DNA of 64,000 bases from Atopsyche davidsoni (GCA_022113835.1 JAILWY010000023.1:5642001-5706000), one strand, 5' to 3'. Positions 12,181 through 22,004 are shown, counted from the first letter of the stretch. Translations and numbers: made by a program. Notes: generated by a model not told the origin, from the sequence alone.

Positions 12181-15100
12181 TGATAAATCGCCGCAATAAG
12201 TTAGTAGCGATGAAAAGTAGTGCTTGCAGCAGGGGTAGTCACAGTAGGACCGCGGGCAGAACGAAAATTATATATACGTACTTAAATACACAAATCAATC
12301 AATATAATTTATATATCAAATACAACGGTCAATTCACTTTCAATTTCTAAAATTATGATTTAAGATAGACATTTAACGGGCGTCCTCTATCCGACCTCGA
12401 CTCACATAAAAAATAATATATAGATTTAAATGAAAAAAACATTGTTAATTGTTACTCAAATAACAATGATCCCAATAATTCTCCTCCAAAATCAAAATAA
12501 ACTTATTTTATCCTTTCTTTTTTTTTACAGTGTATATTTTTTTATAGTTCCAATAGTTTGTTATAAAATTCAATAAAACATAACTAGTAATAAAACAACA
12601 AATAAAATGATTTTGAAATTTGTAAATTAATTATATTTAGTACCTCTAAAAAAACCCACAACGAATTATTTATATCGATGACTTAGTGAGAATTAATGTT
12701 TTGTTAATAAAACACACTCGACATACATATAAAAAATATACAGTTAGTAAACATGCTTGTATCATCAGTTATATGGTAGGAGTACAAGACAGAAACGGTA
12801 GAATGCATCGAGTACTAGTTTCTTTTTTGATTGATCGAGGTTTTCTAAAAAAATAAATCCGAAAATGTTCCAATTACTCCCGCACGTTTCTAAGAAGGCA
12901 GTCGATATATTATACCACCAAACTGCAAACAAGAAAGTTATATGAATCCACTTCCAAGGGCCGAGTCTCCTACAAGTTTTTGCCTTGCAGTCAAAGACAG
13001 TGCGTCATTAAAAATTATAGAGGAGAAATTCTCCAGCGGTGATTTAAATTGGTAATCGGCAGCGTTGCATGTTCTCAGAACAGGATTGTCGCCTGATAAT
13101 TTTGATGAGTGATATTCATGTCGCGTCCATTTTGTTTTATGAATGAAGGTACTGATTCACTAACACGTTTTTTTTTAATACAAACATACATATTGGAATT
13201 TCATTGATATAAACGTGGCTGTGCTTAAGAAGTTTCAAATGCGGTTGACATTTTTTTTACCGAGCCGCTTATTCGAATGTTCATCTTTACCAATGAGTAG
13301 AAAGAAGTTTTAATGTGTTTGTTTTGATTCAAATGCAATGCACAGATATACTATCGAATTTTCATAAAAAGTTTTATAAAATTAAACCAATCAAAATTGT
13401 ATTTATAAATAAACATGATTGTTGTTACAAGTTATGATTATTTAAGGAAATCTCAGATTAAATTGAAAGTATACAAGATAAGAAAGTTAAAATGCTATCA
13501 CGCCAAAAATAAAACTTGTAACGCTTTACATTATTTTTATTTACGACAAAACGAATATTAATAAATGTTGATGATACTTTTTAAATAAAGATTTAATTAT
13601 GAGTGTTTCTTAAAAAAATGATTTGTATATTTTTACTAATTAAATTTTTACTCTTCACGCAATGAAAATCTTTTTATACTTAATTTGAATTAATAATTTT
13701 ATTAAAATTTCTAAGCATTCGCAAGCGAAGCCTCAGGAATGAGCGGATGTTGTAGAGCCCCGCCGGGTCAGCTGATGACTCGGGCTGGACAGATGTCTTA
13801 CATAATTATGCAGTTGTTCGTGCGAGTACATGCGAGTGCAGACCGCGATATTAGCTCATGCTAACCCGTTTTTATGTTTAGTTTTTATTATTATTATAAT
13901 AAACTTTGCATAAGGAGACCCATTATTTTTAAACAAAAATTTAAATTTAAACAAATTTTACATTACAAACTGTTTCTCAGTGACTACTAGGAAAACAATA
14001 CACATCAAATGAAATAACTGAATTTGTAAAAATTGTTTGAAAAGAGTAATATTTTGATCTAATACATTCAACCTAATTTAACGTAAGGTTAAGGGATACT
14101 TGGTTTGTTGCATGTACAATAATAAAATAAATAGTAATAAACGAAATTTTTTTGAGGCATAAATATGTATAATAATTTCCGTCAATACACATTGCATTTT
14201 AATCAGGATTGAAGATAAGTAATTAATTTTCAATGTTTACAAAAATCTTAATACAATTTATTCGCCTCGACACAAACCAAAACTAAAATACTTGTAATTA
14301 GAAAATAACTGCTTTGTCCTTAAAGGATAAGGCAGTTGTAAAATCTAAATCGTAAACTAGCCTTCTACATTTAAGTTTTCCATAACTCTGTTTCCTTCCA
14401 TTAGCTTGTGTTTTGTTGTACTTTGTAGCCGTCCCAAGCCTATATCATTATCCATTTACGGGGCGGCATATTTCGGAGCCACCTCGGGGCTGGCGGAGTG
14501 CGGAGGAGGGTGACAGGGTTAGAATTGACGATCAGCTGTTTGTAGGTGCCGGGGTTATTAATGACGACCTCGGGTCATTTATCAATATTGCATATCGCAA
14601 GGAAATTATACCTATTACGAATTTTATAATTAATTAATAAATATCTATAAAGGTAGATATAATTGATATTTTAAGGCTCAAGACAACGATAAATACGAAT
14701 TATTCTAGTTATAAATAAAATCAAAGCTTCTAACATTTTTGGCATGGTAGGAGATTACTTAAAATTTAGGTTAACCACATCACAAATGAAAGAATTTCGC
14801 ACAGAATGCGCAAAGAAAGAGAACTACTGACTAAATACTAAATTTACCTTAGCCTTCCTTCAACCTTCTCTGAGGAAAGACACCCGAAGAATAAGAAAAA
14901 AAAATCTTATTACATATATCTTTTAAACTGGTCAGTATTAATCTATATATATAAAACACAAACTCAAAAACCGGCGGTTACATGACCGCTATAGGCTTTA
15001 GAACCGTCCTACCGATGTGCCCCAAACCGGTTTTATTTGAAAGCCAATAATACTGAAAACATTTTAGACTACTTAAATTGAACAATTAATAATCAAATTA

Positions 15101-15265
15101 AATAGAATAATAATTAAATAGATTTTCGACATTTCCTATACAAAAGTTTCAACATTTTGCCGTAGCAAATACTTTTAAAAAGAGGAACAGAAACATTTAC
15201 GCGTATATGCAGGCTGCCAACAAAAAAAAAAATCTGATCGTGATGTTAGTTAAATTAGTACAACG

Positions 15266-15478
15266 TTGCCGTTATATAATGCAGGCTGCCACAACAACAA
15301 CAATAAAACAAACTCAGAACTGTCAGATCTTTTCATCACATTTACGTACAATCCTGCTTGGTCGGAAATCAAAGATTTGCTATCGCCTGGTCAGTCATCG
15401 CATCACAGACACGATCTGGCAGAAACAAATACTCATGGATCTGACGATAAAAATCATATATACGGCGAAGTGAAGTGA
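15266..15478 (+). pseudogene. Helitron C protein fragment, N-domain
   Basis: The frame contains SDLFITFTYNPAWSEIKDLL followed by SPGQSSHHRHDLAE and IYGEVK. This matches the Helitron segment that usually reads DLFITFTCNPxWPEI with a downstream RxDLVxRVF and YGEV. Frame continuity upstream is lost: about 15207-15310 overlaps a second frame. The frame stops at 15478 just where the catalytic GLPHAH-type HUH motif should follow. Confidence 0.7.
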
Positions 15479-15484
15479 AGCGAT

Positions 15485-15826
15485 ATGAATTCGCCTTGCA
15501 TAAAAGACGGCAAATGCACGAAAAGATATCCACGCGATTTGATTAATGAAACTCAAACTGGTGAGGATGGATATCCGAAATACAGACGACGAAAGCCAGA
15601 AGATGGAGGATTCACCACCACCATTAAATTAAGAAACGTTGATACTGACATTGATAACAGATGGATTGTTCCATACAATCCAATACTGTCAAAAACATTT
15701 TAAACATATATCAATGTGGAATACTGCAACTCCGTGAAAACCATTAAGTACATATGCAAATATGTTAACACAGGCAGTGACATGGCAGTGTTTGAGCTTT
15801 CAAATCGAAACGATGAAATCACTTAA
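15485..15826 (+). pseudogene. Helitron C protein fragment, post-HUH segment
   Basis: The frame starts MNSPCIKDGKCTKRYPRDL, then NETQTGEDGYPKYRRRKPED and NRWIVPYNPILSKTF. After one in-frame TAA it continues in the same frame as INVEYCNSVKTIKYICKYV and GSDMAVFEL, ending with a second stop at 15824-15826. This is the well-conserved part of Helitron proteins between the replication-initiator and helicase domains (CxKDGxCxKxYP, YRRR, NRWVVPYNP, IKYICKYV). One nonsense codon inside a highly conserved segment shows the copy is dead. Confidence 0.88.
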
Positions 15827-16014
15827 TTTCAGATGGCTCAGAACGCCGAAACATCTTTATGTTTACACACCTACCGAAAAAACTCACTATATTGTTTATC
15901 CGCTACCATTAAGATAAAAAAGTTAATAAATAAACAAAATTTCCTTTTTTTTTTTTTCGAAAAATAAAAAAAATATTTTATTTAGCGTAGTAGCACGCGC
16001 CGAGTATCCGCTAG

Positions 16015-18209
16015 TTATTAATATTGGGCTAGATAAAATTTGAATAACGAGTATGCATCAAACAACAAATGCTACCAAAGAAGATTTGTTATAAAACGTA
16101 CTTAATTATAATACGTTGTATAAAAAAACTTTTTCTCCTTGTAGTAGAAATAATAATAAACTGTATTGGCAAAATATTAGAAATTCGAAACTCTGATTTA
16201 TAAAACAGCAATAAATAACCCTTTTAATGCGAATTCACACCCGCACCGAGCGCATTAAAATTTCATCCCCCGTGCGAGTTCGCCGTCGGAGTTTTTCGCC
16301 CGCCCTAATCCAGATTGATATTGTTTGGAGGTTTCGGCGACTCGGGGGCGCGGGGAGTCGCGGCGATGATCCGGGAACATGTGCATAATTAGATTTGAAC
16401 TGATTGGATGTAAACAAGCGGTGCCCCGGATTGGTGGAAGACGAATCACGGATAATCAGGCAGCGAGATAATACATACTTGCATACGTTGTGTGTAATCA
16501 CTGTAAATATGTGATGCATAATATCCGTGAAGAGAAATCCGTGTGCGCTCCCACCGAAGCCACACCTTGTAAGCCTCACAGCCTACACGCAGGATCAGGG
16601 TACAATCACATTCGTATTGTAAGTATAGCACTAAGAACTATTTTAAAAACAAAAAAAAATTAAGATTGGTATGCTTTCTTCAAAAAATAATTTTCATAAA
16701 CGGAATTGAGTTTCTGTTTTCATTTTATTTACAGAAAGTTAAAGAGTTAGTAATTATATTTGTTAAATGTGTTATTAACACCATTGTTTGTAGGTATATT
16801 ATTGTTACAACCATTCAAAATCGTGCTTTTTACTGTGACCTGAGCTCAATTTACCTCACCAAAGAATCTCACTTGAGCGGCGAATTTTTTTCATCAAGAA
16901 TTGTTTCTTATTTTTTTGGGTGAATCGATTACCCAAAAAAGTATTGTATGCACAGATAACATGTACGGTTGAAAAATACTGACTTTAAACACTTATAGTA
17001 ATAATCATTGGTAGGTTATTTTTAGATACACTATATATGTTTTGTGAATAGTTTAATTAGGTTATTCAAATCAATGAAGAGCCTAATGAGAATATTGATA
17101 AAAAAAAAAAATTTGCAGGATTTCTGAGATTTTTTGTAAAAGATAAAGCAGGAGTAGAAGATATCCTTTGATAAATTTTTACAAATATCAAATAGAATAT
17201 ACTAATTATTATAGCAAGCATGGTAGGTTATTTCATTATTTATTAGGTAAGAAATCAACCATCCCGTAAAAGACAGATAACGCCCGTTTTTATTTGAACT
17301 AGTCTTGATTTCTGAACGTTAAATTGGTTTTTACGAGTGGTTGCTTTTATTGTTTATAATAAAGCTCCGTAATAATTTATTCATAGTATCATTTAATAAC
17401 GACGTAACAATTAAACACCAATGTTTCAACAAATAAGCTACATAACAAACAAAGAATTGCTACCTGGTGTTCTGACACATAAACAATTAAAATACAAAAT
17501 TATGATGTACCCACATAACTGATTATCATTTAACTACAGCGAAAGTGAAAATAATTAATAATCTTCAGACTCCTTGAATACCGAAATAATATAACCCGAT
17601 CATCGATTTTCATGGCAGACGTTTTCATTAGCAGAGCATAGTCAATATTAACCGACAAAAGCACATTGAACTCTGTAAGCTCACCTTGTATTGCATTCAT
17701 ATAAAGCCTTGCATGAAGCATTCCTGTCTCGTCTGTGGTGCTAATTGTCAAAGCATACAAATGGCCATTGGGTGGGGGATTGCTAACAGCCTGCCAGGGG
17801 ATGATCCCGGTTGCGTTAAGGGAGGGTCTTTACTGTACTGGCTGACGATTGCAAGCTGCAGGTAAATACAAAGCCTTTGATATTATTGCTGAATACGATG
17901 AGAAAAAAATAATAATTTACCGATCGATAGAGATAAAAAATTCCTTAATAGCAAAAAATTTAAATTATTTTATTTATATTGAAAAAAAGACTTTTTTAAA
18001 AATTATATTATTTTCATTTTCAAAAATAAAATATGACATGTATTATTTACATCACTCCCACAATTATCGTTGGAAAGGCAACCTAAAGTTTGCATTATTA
18101 TAAACAGAAACATACGTTGTAATTAATAACTACAAAAGTGATCGTCTTGATGGTTGCGATTCTTTTTGCCGTGTTTATTTATCTGTGCATAATAAATATA
18201 AAAAAATAA
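16015..18209. other. Non-coding stretch with two GC-rich islands
   Basis: Islands at about 16220-16620 and 17680-17850; the rest is AT-rich. The first island has overlapping frames of 114 and 64 residues on the minus strand that resemble nothing and are low in confidence. A hairpin with arms TTTTTTGGGT (16912-16921) and ACCCAAAAAA (16931-16940) has a loop containing ATCGAT. The second island overlaps the unexplained frame 17530-17829. Confidence 0.4.
17530..17829 (-). other. Unrecognised open frame, possible exon or chance
   Basis: The minus strand is open for 99 codons between a TAA at 17832-17830 and the stop at 17530. Part of it has unusually protein-like composition (PPPNGHLYALTISTTDETG, MLHARLYMNAIQ). 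A possible acceptor (CCCCTGGCAG, before the codons for AVSN) and a strong donor-like AAG|GTGAGC (after MNAIQ) could bound an exon of about 37 codons. I recognise no family and there are too few cysteines for a netrin EGF module. It is on the netrin strand, 1.3 kb downstream of the LE2 exon. It could equally be a conserved regulatory island with an accidental frame. Confidence 0.25.
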
Positions 18210-18358
18210 AAATGGACAAACGGCCAAGAGATTGTGATCTTTTTTGTTTGTGAGCGCTTCCGGTAAAAACGGGCTTCATCAGACTTTAATTAGTGAATCC
18301 GAAGAAGCCCTTGAGCGTTAACAAACAAAAATAATTCTAATTCTTTGGCCATTTTAAT
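18210..18358. mobile_element. Fold-back Penelope-like terminal fragment
   Basis: Two related arms face each other. The left arm (18210-18283, minus strand) reads TCTGATGAAGCCCG, then CCGGAAGCGCTCAC, AAACAAAAAAGATC and CTTGGCC. The right arm (18296-18358, plus strand) reads TCCGAAGAAGCCC, TTGAGCG, AACAAACAAAAATAA and CTTTGGCC. The right arm lacks about 12 bases of the left. CTGATGAAG followed by a GAA-containing segment recalls the hammerhead ribozyme core found in the terminal repeats of Penelope-like retroelements. The core is incomplete here. No reverse transcriptase is present. Confidence 0.5.
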
Positions 18359-18610
18359 ATGAAGTGTTACATTTTGAACCGGACCTTCGTGAATTAAAAT
18401 TAAGGTTTGTAATAATAATATAAATTGTAGAAAGGAGGGGGGATAGCGAAAACAAAAGAAAGTTCATTATTGATATTTTTTTAACCACGACATACTGGTT
18501 TAATTTGTAACATTCCATAGTAAAACAACAAGTATGAATAACTAAATGGCTGAGAGATAATTAATGACTTTGTTTGTGAGCGGCTTCGTCTTTCAATAGT
18601 TTGACTAGAC

Positions 18611-19018
18611 CTGTGGCTTTCAAACTCTTTTGGCCCACGGACCCTTTTTCATAGTCAAAACTTGCCCACGGACCCCCTTTCATAGTCAAAACTTGCCTAC
18701 GGACCCTGGGTGAAAAACTACATAAATTCATATTATAGACTAGTTGGTGCAAGTATAAACCTGCCTGACTCACCGCGATGCCTGTTATTACTTGTATTTT
18801 ATGCACCATGTAAAAATCGCTAATAATGTATTCATTGTTATTTATTTTAACTTTCATATTAATAAAAATATGTCATAATTTTTTTATTTAATATTAAACC
18901 TTGCGCGGACCCCCTGACGTTGTTCAGGGACCCCCAAATCGATTTTAATTTTCTAAGGATCCCCTGAATGTTCCCAGGTACCCTTTGGGGTCCGCAGGGA
19001 CCACTTTGAGAAGCACTG
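18611..19018. mobile_element. hAT-type MITE with 8-bp target duplication
   Basis: A 408-bp non-autonomous DNA transposon. It is flanked by perfect 8-bp direct repeats GACTAGAC (18603-18610 and 19019-19026), the hallmark of hAT insertions. The ends are imperfect inverted repeats: CTGTGGCTTTCAAAC on the left, and CAGTGCTTCTCAAAG on the right read from the minus strand; the latter is a typical hAT terminus. The next parts (GGACCC) also pair. Inside the left end a 31-bp unit with core CCCACGGACCC...CATAGTCAAAACTTG repeats 2.5 times (18634-18710). No transposase is encoded. It sits 105 bp downstream of the netrin exon in the intron. Confidence 0.9.
18634..18710 (+). repeat. 31-bp tandem repeat inside the hAT MITE
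   Basis: Units 18634-18664 and 18665-18695 are each 31 bp and nearly identical. A partial third unit (CCTACGGACCCTGGG) runs from 18696 to 18710. Subterminal tandem repeats in hAT elements often serve as transposase-binding sites; that role is inference here. Confidence 0.8.
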
Positions 19019-19121
19019 GACTAGACTAAAGAAGCCGAAAAACGACGGTAATTATCAGCCTTCCGGTTATCCATATTTGATATTTTTAGTTCGGGTCTAA
19101 GGCTTGGTGGCGAGGGCGCCG

Positions 19122-19130
19122 GGGACTCAC
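19122..19130 (-). other. Splice donor of the netrin LE2 exon
   Basis: On the minus strand the coding sequence ends ...GCCTGCAAGC and is followed by GTGAGTCCC, a near-consensus donor (GT at 19130-19129). The frame stays open past it only by chance and loses all netrin similarity. The single trailing C means the next codon starts with C, so the downstream exon completes, for example, a proline codon. Confidence 0.88.
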
Positions 19131-19319
19131 GCTTGCAGGCCTTGCGGTGGGTGACGGGGCGCTGAGGGTCGCGGAAGTAACCCTCGCGGCAGTAGTGGCA
19201 GTGGCGTCCGGCCGTGAAGTGGCGGCAGCGCAGGCACACGCCCCCCGAGGCGCGCCCCGACAGCTTGTACAGCTCCATGTTGAAGCGACACCTCCTCGCG
19301 TGGCCATTGCAGTTGCACT
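19131..19319 (-). CDS. Net: Netrin, internal exon encoding laminin-type EGF module LE2
   Basis: Netrins are secreted laminin-related guidance cues that bind DCC/Frazzled and UNC5 receptors to steer axons and migrating cells. This 189-nt exon holds 63 codons' worth of sequence: two bases finishing a codon, 62 whole codons and one base starting the next. It gives one complete laminin EGF module with all eight cysteines (spacing C-x1-C-x6-C-x17-C-x2-C-x8-C-x2-C-x17-C). Diagnostic stretches are [29 protein letters not shown] and THRKACK, matching netrin LE2 much better than laminin chains. The RRCR stretch lies in the basic patch that in vertebrate netrin-1 contributes to the second receptor-binding site. 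Both boundaries are phase 1, so the exon is symmetric. Its codons are very GC-rich against the AT-rich surroundings. The N-terminal laminin domain, LE1, LE3 and NTR exons are not in the window. It could be the NetA or NetB type; one exon does not decide this. Confidence 0.95.
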
Positions 19320-19345
19320 CTGAAAATTAAAAAATATATATTATT
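19320..19345 (-). other. Splice acceptor of the netrin LE2 exon
   Basis: Read on the minus strand, the exon is preceded by a T-rich tract ending TTTTAATTTTCAG. AG sits at 19321-19320 and the first exon base is 19319. A further run of 21 T (minus strand) lies at 19373-19353. The acceptor phase agrees with the laminin EGF reading frame. Confidence 0.88.
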
Positions 19346-19352
19346 CATTTTG

Positions 19353-19373
19353 AAAAAAAAAAAAAAAAAAAAA
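19353..19373 (+). repeat. Poly-A tract (21 A)
   Basis: An uninterrupted run of 21 A on the plus strand, poly-T in the netrin sense. It starts 33 bp upstream of the acceptor's first intron base, so it can add to the polypyrimidine content near the splice site. Length is likely polymorphic. Confidence 0.9.
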
Positions 19374-20465
19374 TAAGCAAAACAGTAGAAGTAAAATATC
19401 TCAAAGCACTACACGCAATTTTTATGCAGTGTAATGAAAATCAGAAATGACTGACGAGAAATTCTACAGCATTTCTAAGTCATAAATTTGTATTGAAACA
19501 TGGCTGAAATCAATGCTTGTGGAGTTTACTCGTAATTTATGAATTCTGAGTACAGCACTACCGGCATTTCTGTCGGTAAAGCGAGGTTGTATAATATCGC
19601 GTATATGAACACTTTACGGCGGATTGTAAATTCTATAAACTAGGGAATTGTACGCCTTAACGAGGTGCTTGATTTTATATTGGAAGATCGCGGTGATCAT
19701 TTTACTGAAGGCTTATATATAATACACGCCGCAACAAATATACTATGAAATTTTTGATTCTTCGATACATAAATGAAGTATAAATTTTTGTTACCTTTAC
19801 ATATTACATACATTTACATACATATTATCTTATTAATTAAATAAGGATTTTTGTATTTTACGATTAATATTAATATATATCTTTTAAAGTCAATTAAAAA
19901 TATTTAATTCTAAAATTAATATTTTACGAATCCACTAGAACTCCAATAATACAATTATTTTTGATATTTTAGTAGACGAATATTATGAAGAGTACATTAT
20001 TATTTTTTAGGGTAATTTTAACTCTACACTGAAACAAGAGACGTAGTACTAATATAAACAATCGTGTTAGTTATGTAAAAAAAAAACCATTTTTTTCATG
20101 AAAATCTAAAAAGGTAAGTTGTGTATGTAATTTTATATTTTATTTGCAAATGGTCTCGTTATAAAAAATGCTTAAAATGGTATCTCTAAGCTTACTACAA
20201 TCAAAATTATTTTTTGTGATAATCTACTGTTCTAGAGTCAATAGACAGTTTTATTTTTATTCATTGTTTTAAGAATTCAATTAGTTATTCAAAGTTTTAT
20301 TTTAAATTTTCGTATATCTGTTTAAAAACAAAATGTTTTAAAGGATAATTTAATTTATAATTTAATTAAACGATGAAATGTAAGTGTGCGCATATATTAT
20401 TACTTCAGCTTTAATTAAGAATCACCATTGACAGGAGTAAGTCACGAAGACATTGTCACACCACC
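19374..20465. other. AT-rich stretch, nothing recognised
   Basis: Very AT-rich presumed intron immediately upstream (in the gene sense) of the netrin exon. I see no other netrin exon, no repeat with recognisable ends and no open frame worth reporting. Confidence 0.5.
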
Positions 20466-20520
20466 CGCCATGTTTACAACGCCATTTTGCGGTTTCTCGT
20501 GATAACGGTTGCTAAGTAAC
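20466..20520 (+). promoter_or_regulatory. Promoter-like cluster: two YY1-type sites and an RFX X-box
   Basis: CGCCATGTT (20466-20474), CGCCATTTTG (20480-20489) and GTTGCTAAGTAAC (20508-20520) lie within 55 bp. The last fits the RFX X-box (RYYNYY spacer RRNRAC), typical of promoters of ciliary genes. Paired YY1-type sites are also common near transcription starts. Downstream ATGs (20585 and 20610) open only very short frames, the longer being 22 codons (20610-20678). This could be a relic or live start of a nested plus-strand gene, or an enhancer. The motif matches are seen; function is inferred. Confidence 0.35.
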
Positions 20521-21606
20521 GGAGCGAACATTGTGTTTGCTAGATTGTTTGATTATATTTCAAAACTATAAGATAACATAAACTATGAGTGCTTTGATAT
20601 ATATTTACAATGAAAATCTCTGCTAAAGTAGTAATTAAAATGAGTTTGAAACTCATAGAAAATCAACACACTGAATAAATTCAAAGAACGTAGAAGCTGC
20701 TTTAAGAAAAAGAATAGAATTAAATTTATGGTGCTATTCGTAATATAAAAGTTTTTAACAAAGCGAAGGTGAAAAAAAAGCCGCGCTATTATATTGAGAT
20801 CTTTAAAGGGAATTCTTTTTTTTTATTTACAAACAAGTATCTTTTAATAATGACACATACAATTTTATACAGCAGAGTATAAAATTGCGGTTTGTTTCCG
20901 AGCCGTAAGTTTTTATATCATGAAAGACGAAAAGCAGGAAAAAAGACTGAAAATAAATGTAATGGCGGTTTTCATTCATTCCGGATTCAAAGTGAAACTG
21001 AAAAGGTAGCGCATTGAGATCCGGACTGAAACAGTGACGTCACTGAGTGCAGGCCGGGAAGGAAGCAATTATGCCCATATTTCACATTTTACTACCAGAT
21101 GCTAATGCTGTATTATTGCACACTTGCCCAGCTTTCCCCGCACAATATATACTATAAATATTATGAGAAAGAGTTTTTGTGTAAAACTGTTGAATATTTC
21201 TACAGTGCTTATGCATTATTTTGTTGAATAACAAAGCTACACTGTGCTGTGGTGTTTTTGTGCTTTATTTGTTTTTTTTTTGTTCATATTTTTAATTTTT
21301 GTTTTATAAAAAGAGAAACAATGTCAGAGATGATTCAATTGCATTAAACAAAAGATAGATGTAATTCTTCTGATTATATGATCAAATCGAATAGATGTAT
21401 GGGGCTGAATGAGTACTTAGTCCATGTTCTTTTACTACCTTGTTGGTTATTACAGCGGACTAAAATGGACAGCCTAAAAGATATTCATCAGCTCTAAAGT
21501 CGAAACGAACTTGAAAACATTGTCACGACAATACAAAAATTAAAAAAAAAACACTTTTATAGTAGATGAAGATAAAATAACATGTAATATTTCAACAACA
21601 CATACA
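20521..21606. other. Non-coding stretch with one GC-rich island
   Basis: Mostly AT-rich. A GC-richer island spans about 20960-21130 and carries the CRE palindrome at 21032-21045. Just after the promoter-like cluster a frame at 20675-20743 reads NSKNVEAALRKRIELNLW, which looks protein-like but is only about 20 codons, so I do not call it a gene. Confidence 0.4.
21032..21045. promoter_or_regulatory. CRE palindrome
   Basis: CAGTGACGTCACTG is a perfect 14-bp palindrome centred on the full cAMP-response element TGACGTCA (21035-21042), the CREB/ATF consensus site. It lies in a GC-richer island. Regulatory activity is inferred from the motif and context. Confidence 0.45.
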
Positions 21607-22004
21607 CAGTAATACCCCGCTTTACGCGACCCCCGTTATACACGGTTTCGCCTTAAAATGCCTCGCATTACGCGAATTTCTTATTTTAAGAATGTGTTTG
21701 AACATAATGTAGTCATTGACTCCTCTTAACAATTAAAAACAGCGTTGGGTGTTATGAACGTATTTTACAAGAATGTAAAAGAAACGCTACCCAAAAGACA
21801 ATAGATGTATTTTTCAGTAAAAATAACATGTAAAACTGCATAAAGTGTTCTTAGAATTAAAGTGATTGACTCAAATGATTCGTATTTTTTTGTATTACGT
21901 TTTGACAATGTATGTATGTTTAACCGTAAACCCCGATATACGCGAATTTCACTTAACGCAATTTTTTCCGGAACGTATCCCTCGCGTAAAGCGGGGTATT
22001 ACTG
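21607..22004 (+). mobile_element. pogo/Tigger-like MITE
   Basis: A 398-bp element with perfect 23-bp terminal inverted repeats starting CAGTAATACCCCGCTTTACG (21607-21629 and 21982-22004), typical of pogo/Tigger DNA transposons. TA follows the right end (22005-22006). The left flank is CA, probably a mutated TA. Motifs of the type TACGCGAATTTC repeat near both ends. The middle keeps the last codons of the transposase (see 21783-21833), showing it arose by internal deletion of a full element whose gene ran on the plus strand. Confidence 0.9.
21783..21833 (+). pseudogene. C-terminal tail of a pogo-family transposase with PIP box
   Basis: The frame reads NATQKTIDVFFSKNNM and then TAA. QKTIDVFF fits the PCNA-interacting PIP-box pattern Q-x-x-[ILM]-x-x-[FY]-[FY], which occurs at the C-terminus of pogo-family transposases and links transposition to replication. 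Only this tail survives in the MITE and no catalytic residues remain. It is short, but its place 170 bp inside the right terminal repeat is right for the end of the gene. Confidence 0.6.

Larger units (their letters stand above)
9100..14941. other. Non-coding stretch with GC-rich islands
   Basis: AT-rich sequence with islands at about 9237-9350 (starts with a YY1-type site), 10130-10340, 10660-10820, 12060-12260 (nested inverted repeat), 13720-13860 and 14440-14590. An imperfect hairpin lies at 14307-14337: two 15-nt arms, one spacer base, and two mismatches that are G:U in plus-strand RNA. No gene-like open frame is supported. Confidence 0.4.
14942..16014 (+). mobile_element. Helitron C, internally deleted
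   Basis: A 1073-bp Helitron of a different subfamily from A/B. It starts TCTATATATATAAAA (TC at 14942-14943, preceded by A) and ends CTAG at 16011-16014, followed by T. Inside are two frames of Helitron protein (15266-15478 and 15485-15826). The stretch between them, which should carry the HUH replication-initiator motif, is absent, and most of the helicase is missing too. I see no strong hairpin before the terminal CTAG, so the 3' end call rests on CTAG, the A/T flanks and the coding relics. Confidence 0.8.

Noticed and set aside
16235..16631. Minus-strand frames of 114, 64 and 61 residues
   Set aside because: Several overlapping frames in one GC-rich island with no similarity; most likely chance openness from low stop density.
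18561..18857. 98-residue minus-strand frame
   Set aside because: It lies largely inside the hAT MITE and reflects its tandem repeats.
20610..20678. 22-codon frame after the X-box/YY1 cluster
   Set aside because: This length is expected by chance in AT-rich DNA and there is no continuation in frame.
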